NCBI GenBank assembly: GCA_031280065.1
Contig: JAITHH010000199.1
Coordinates: forward strand, 1 to 5,619
Reading direction: 5' to 3'
DNA from: Treponema sp.
GTDB lineage: Bacteria; Spirochaetota; Spirochaetia; Treponematales; Breznakiellaceae
DNA: 5,619 bases
Part shown: one piece after another, positions 4,757-5,619 of the stretch
Layout of the letters: each line of letters begins with the position of its first letter
Position numbering within the stretch: position 1 is the first letter of the stretch
Notes under the pieces: generated by a model
Database searches by the model: none
Told to the model about the DNA's origin: nothing
What the model saw: the letters and a program-made list of their open reading frames with translations, nothing else
Made by a program: the position numbers and the translations under genes

Positions 4757-5619
4757 AATGCACCCACCGTTTTTGTCCGGCGTTTTGAACCGCCGTGGCG
4801 ATAAGCACCAGCGCGCAAAACACGATGGCTTCCGCCGAAGCGTAGCCCATGTCCAGGTAGGTGAATCCCCGCTCGTAGATGCCGTAGGCCATGGTCCTGA
4901 TGTTCTCCCGGACAAAGGTATTGCTTTTGCCAAAGACAAAGACGTAATCGAACATCTGGAACAGGGCAATCGCGGAGATAACGGCCACAAAGAACAGTTG
5001 GGGCGTAACCAGGGGCACGGTAATATGGAGGAATTGTTTGAGGCCCCCGCCGCCGTCCAGTTCGCAGGCTTCGTAATACTGTTTGGGAATGTTTTGCAGG
5101 CCCGCGAGGATGATAACCCCGTAGTAGCCCGCCGCGCCCCAGAGGGTAACGACGATGATCGCCATCCGCACCAGGACTTCGTTGGCAAGCCAGGCGGGCT
5201 GGGGCAGTCCCAGCCTGCCCAGGGTGATGTTGATAAGGCCGTAGCGCGAATTGAACATGATGTACCACACGATGGCGGTTACCACGGGGAGCATCACATA
5301 GGGCAGGAAGAAAGCGGTCCTGAAAAAGCCGGTGAGGGCGGTTTTTCTATTGAGGAAATTCGCCAGCACGAGGGAGAAGAACATCACCAGCGGCACGAGG
5401 ATCACCACAAAGAAGAGGGTATTGAGGAATTCCCGGCCCACGCCGGCGTCTTTGAAGAGCTTGACATAGTTGGCAAGCCCGATGAACTCCGGTTTGGTCA
5501 AATGGTTCCAGCGGGTAAGGGAGATATACACCGACCCGAATATGGGGTAAATGAAAAAGAGGTAAATCCCCAGCACCGTGGGCCCCACAAAAAGCAGCGC
5601 CCAGCGCCAATCGTTACGC
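4749..5619 (-). CDS. Carbohydrate ABC transporter permease, MalF type (5' end off the window)
   Basis: This is the first permease subunit of the sugar importer; 289 codons are visible. The frame is open to the right edge and reads RNDWRWALLFVGPTVLGIYL, which belongs to the first membrane segment of this family. The GTG at 5586-5588 is therefore probably internal and the true start lies a few codons beyond 5619. Counting from that GTG, hydrophobic segments fall at about 3-22, 57-78, 93-113, 140-162, 196-215 and 252-269. The ATPase-docking loop is YYEACELDGGGGLKQFLHI (171-189) with the following VPLVTP. Its 3' end overlaps the MalG-type gene by 8 nt. No ATP-binding subunit is encoded in the window. 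It may lie upstream, or the importer may use a shared MsmK/UgpC-type ATPase, which is common for this transporter class. Confidence 0.92.
   Translation of the reverse strand, partial: RNDWRWALLFVGPTVLGIYLFFIYPIFGSVYISLTRWNHLTKPEFIGLANYVKLFKDAGVGREFLNTLFFVVILVPLVMFFSLVLANFLNRKTALTGFFRTAFFLPYVMLPVVTAIVWYIMFNSRYGLINITLGRLGLPQPAWLANEVLVRMAIIVVTLWGAAGYYGVIILAGLQNIPKQYYEACELDGGGGLKQFLHITVPLVTPQLFFVAVISAIALFQMFDYVFVFGKSNTFVRENIRTMAYGIYERGFTYLDMGYASAEAIVFCALVLIATAVQNAGQKRWVHYG

Noticed and set aside
4757..5188. N-terminal extension of the MalG-type permease back to 5188
   Set aside because: The extension overlaps the MalF-type gene in another frame and is not protein-like for this family; the ATG at 4756 gives the normal length and N-terminus.

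Overview
This is a GC-rich bacterial window with ordinary metabolic genes on the right and a decayed accessory region on the left. The combination of a binding-protein-dependent sugar ABC operon without its own ATPase, a relaxed lipobox (AGG before the Cys), a bacterial acyl-ACP thioesterase and a TIM-barrel sugar-phosphate isomerase/epimerase fits a host-associated spirochaete (Treponema-like) or a fermentative Firmicute. I lean to the spirochaete with low-to-moderate confidence, because no rRNA or marker gene is present.

Left region (1-888). The minus strand of 1-350 is a broken IS630-family transposase gene. Its conserved blocks are still readable in order, but its 5' part is missing, the frame breaks at a run of eight A's, and a 50-bp REP/BIME-like inverted repeat (49-98) sits where the first catalytic Asp of the DDE domain should be. 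It abuts a small plus-strand membrane-protein/TPR-like frame (344-709) that looks truncated at the 5' end and may be frameshifted at the 3' end. From 710 to 888 there is no gene, only two hairpins, one of them a long imperfect stem-loop just past the end of the isomerase gene.

Middle region (889-2617). A sugar-phosphate isomerase/epimerase-like gene (minus) and an acyl-ACP thioesterase gene (plus) diverge from a roughly 90-bp gap. The thioesterase side has a TATAAT box placed so that transcription would begin at, or next to, its ATG. The thioesterase converges on the sugar operon, and the 140 bp between them hold a nested set of GC-rich inverted repeats.

Right region (2618-5619, minus strand). 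A carbohydrate ABC uptake operon is transcribed leftward: MalF-type permease (start off the right edge), MalG-type permease (8-nt overlap), then a lipoprotein substrate-binding protein last, separated by 57 bp containing a strong hairpin. The lipoprotein would capture a sugar or oligosaccharide, the two permeases form the channel, and the ATPase must come from elsewhere (upstream of the window, or a shared MsmK/UgpC-type subunit). The substrate cannot be read from the sequence. The isomerase could act on imported sugars, but nothing here links it to the transporter.

I found no convincing new multi-gene system. The most interesting item is the palindromic element lodged in the transposase remnant.
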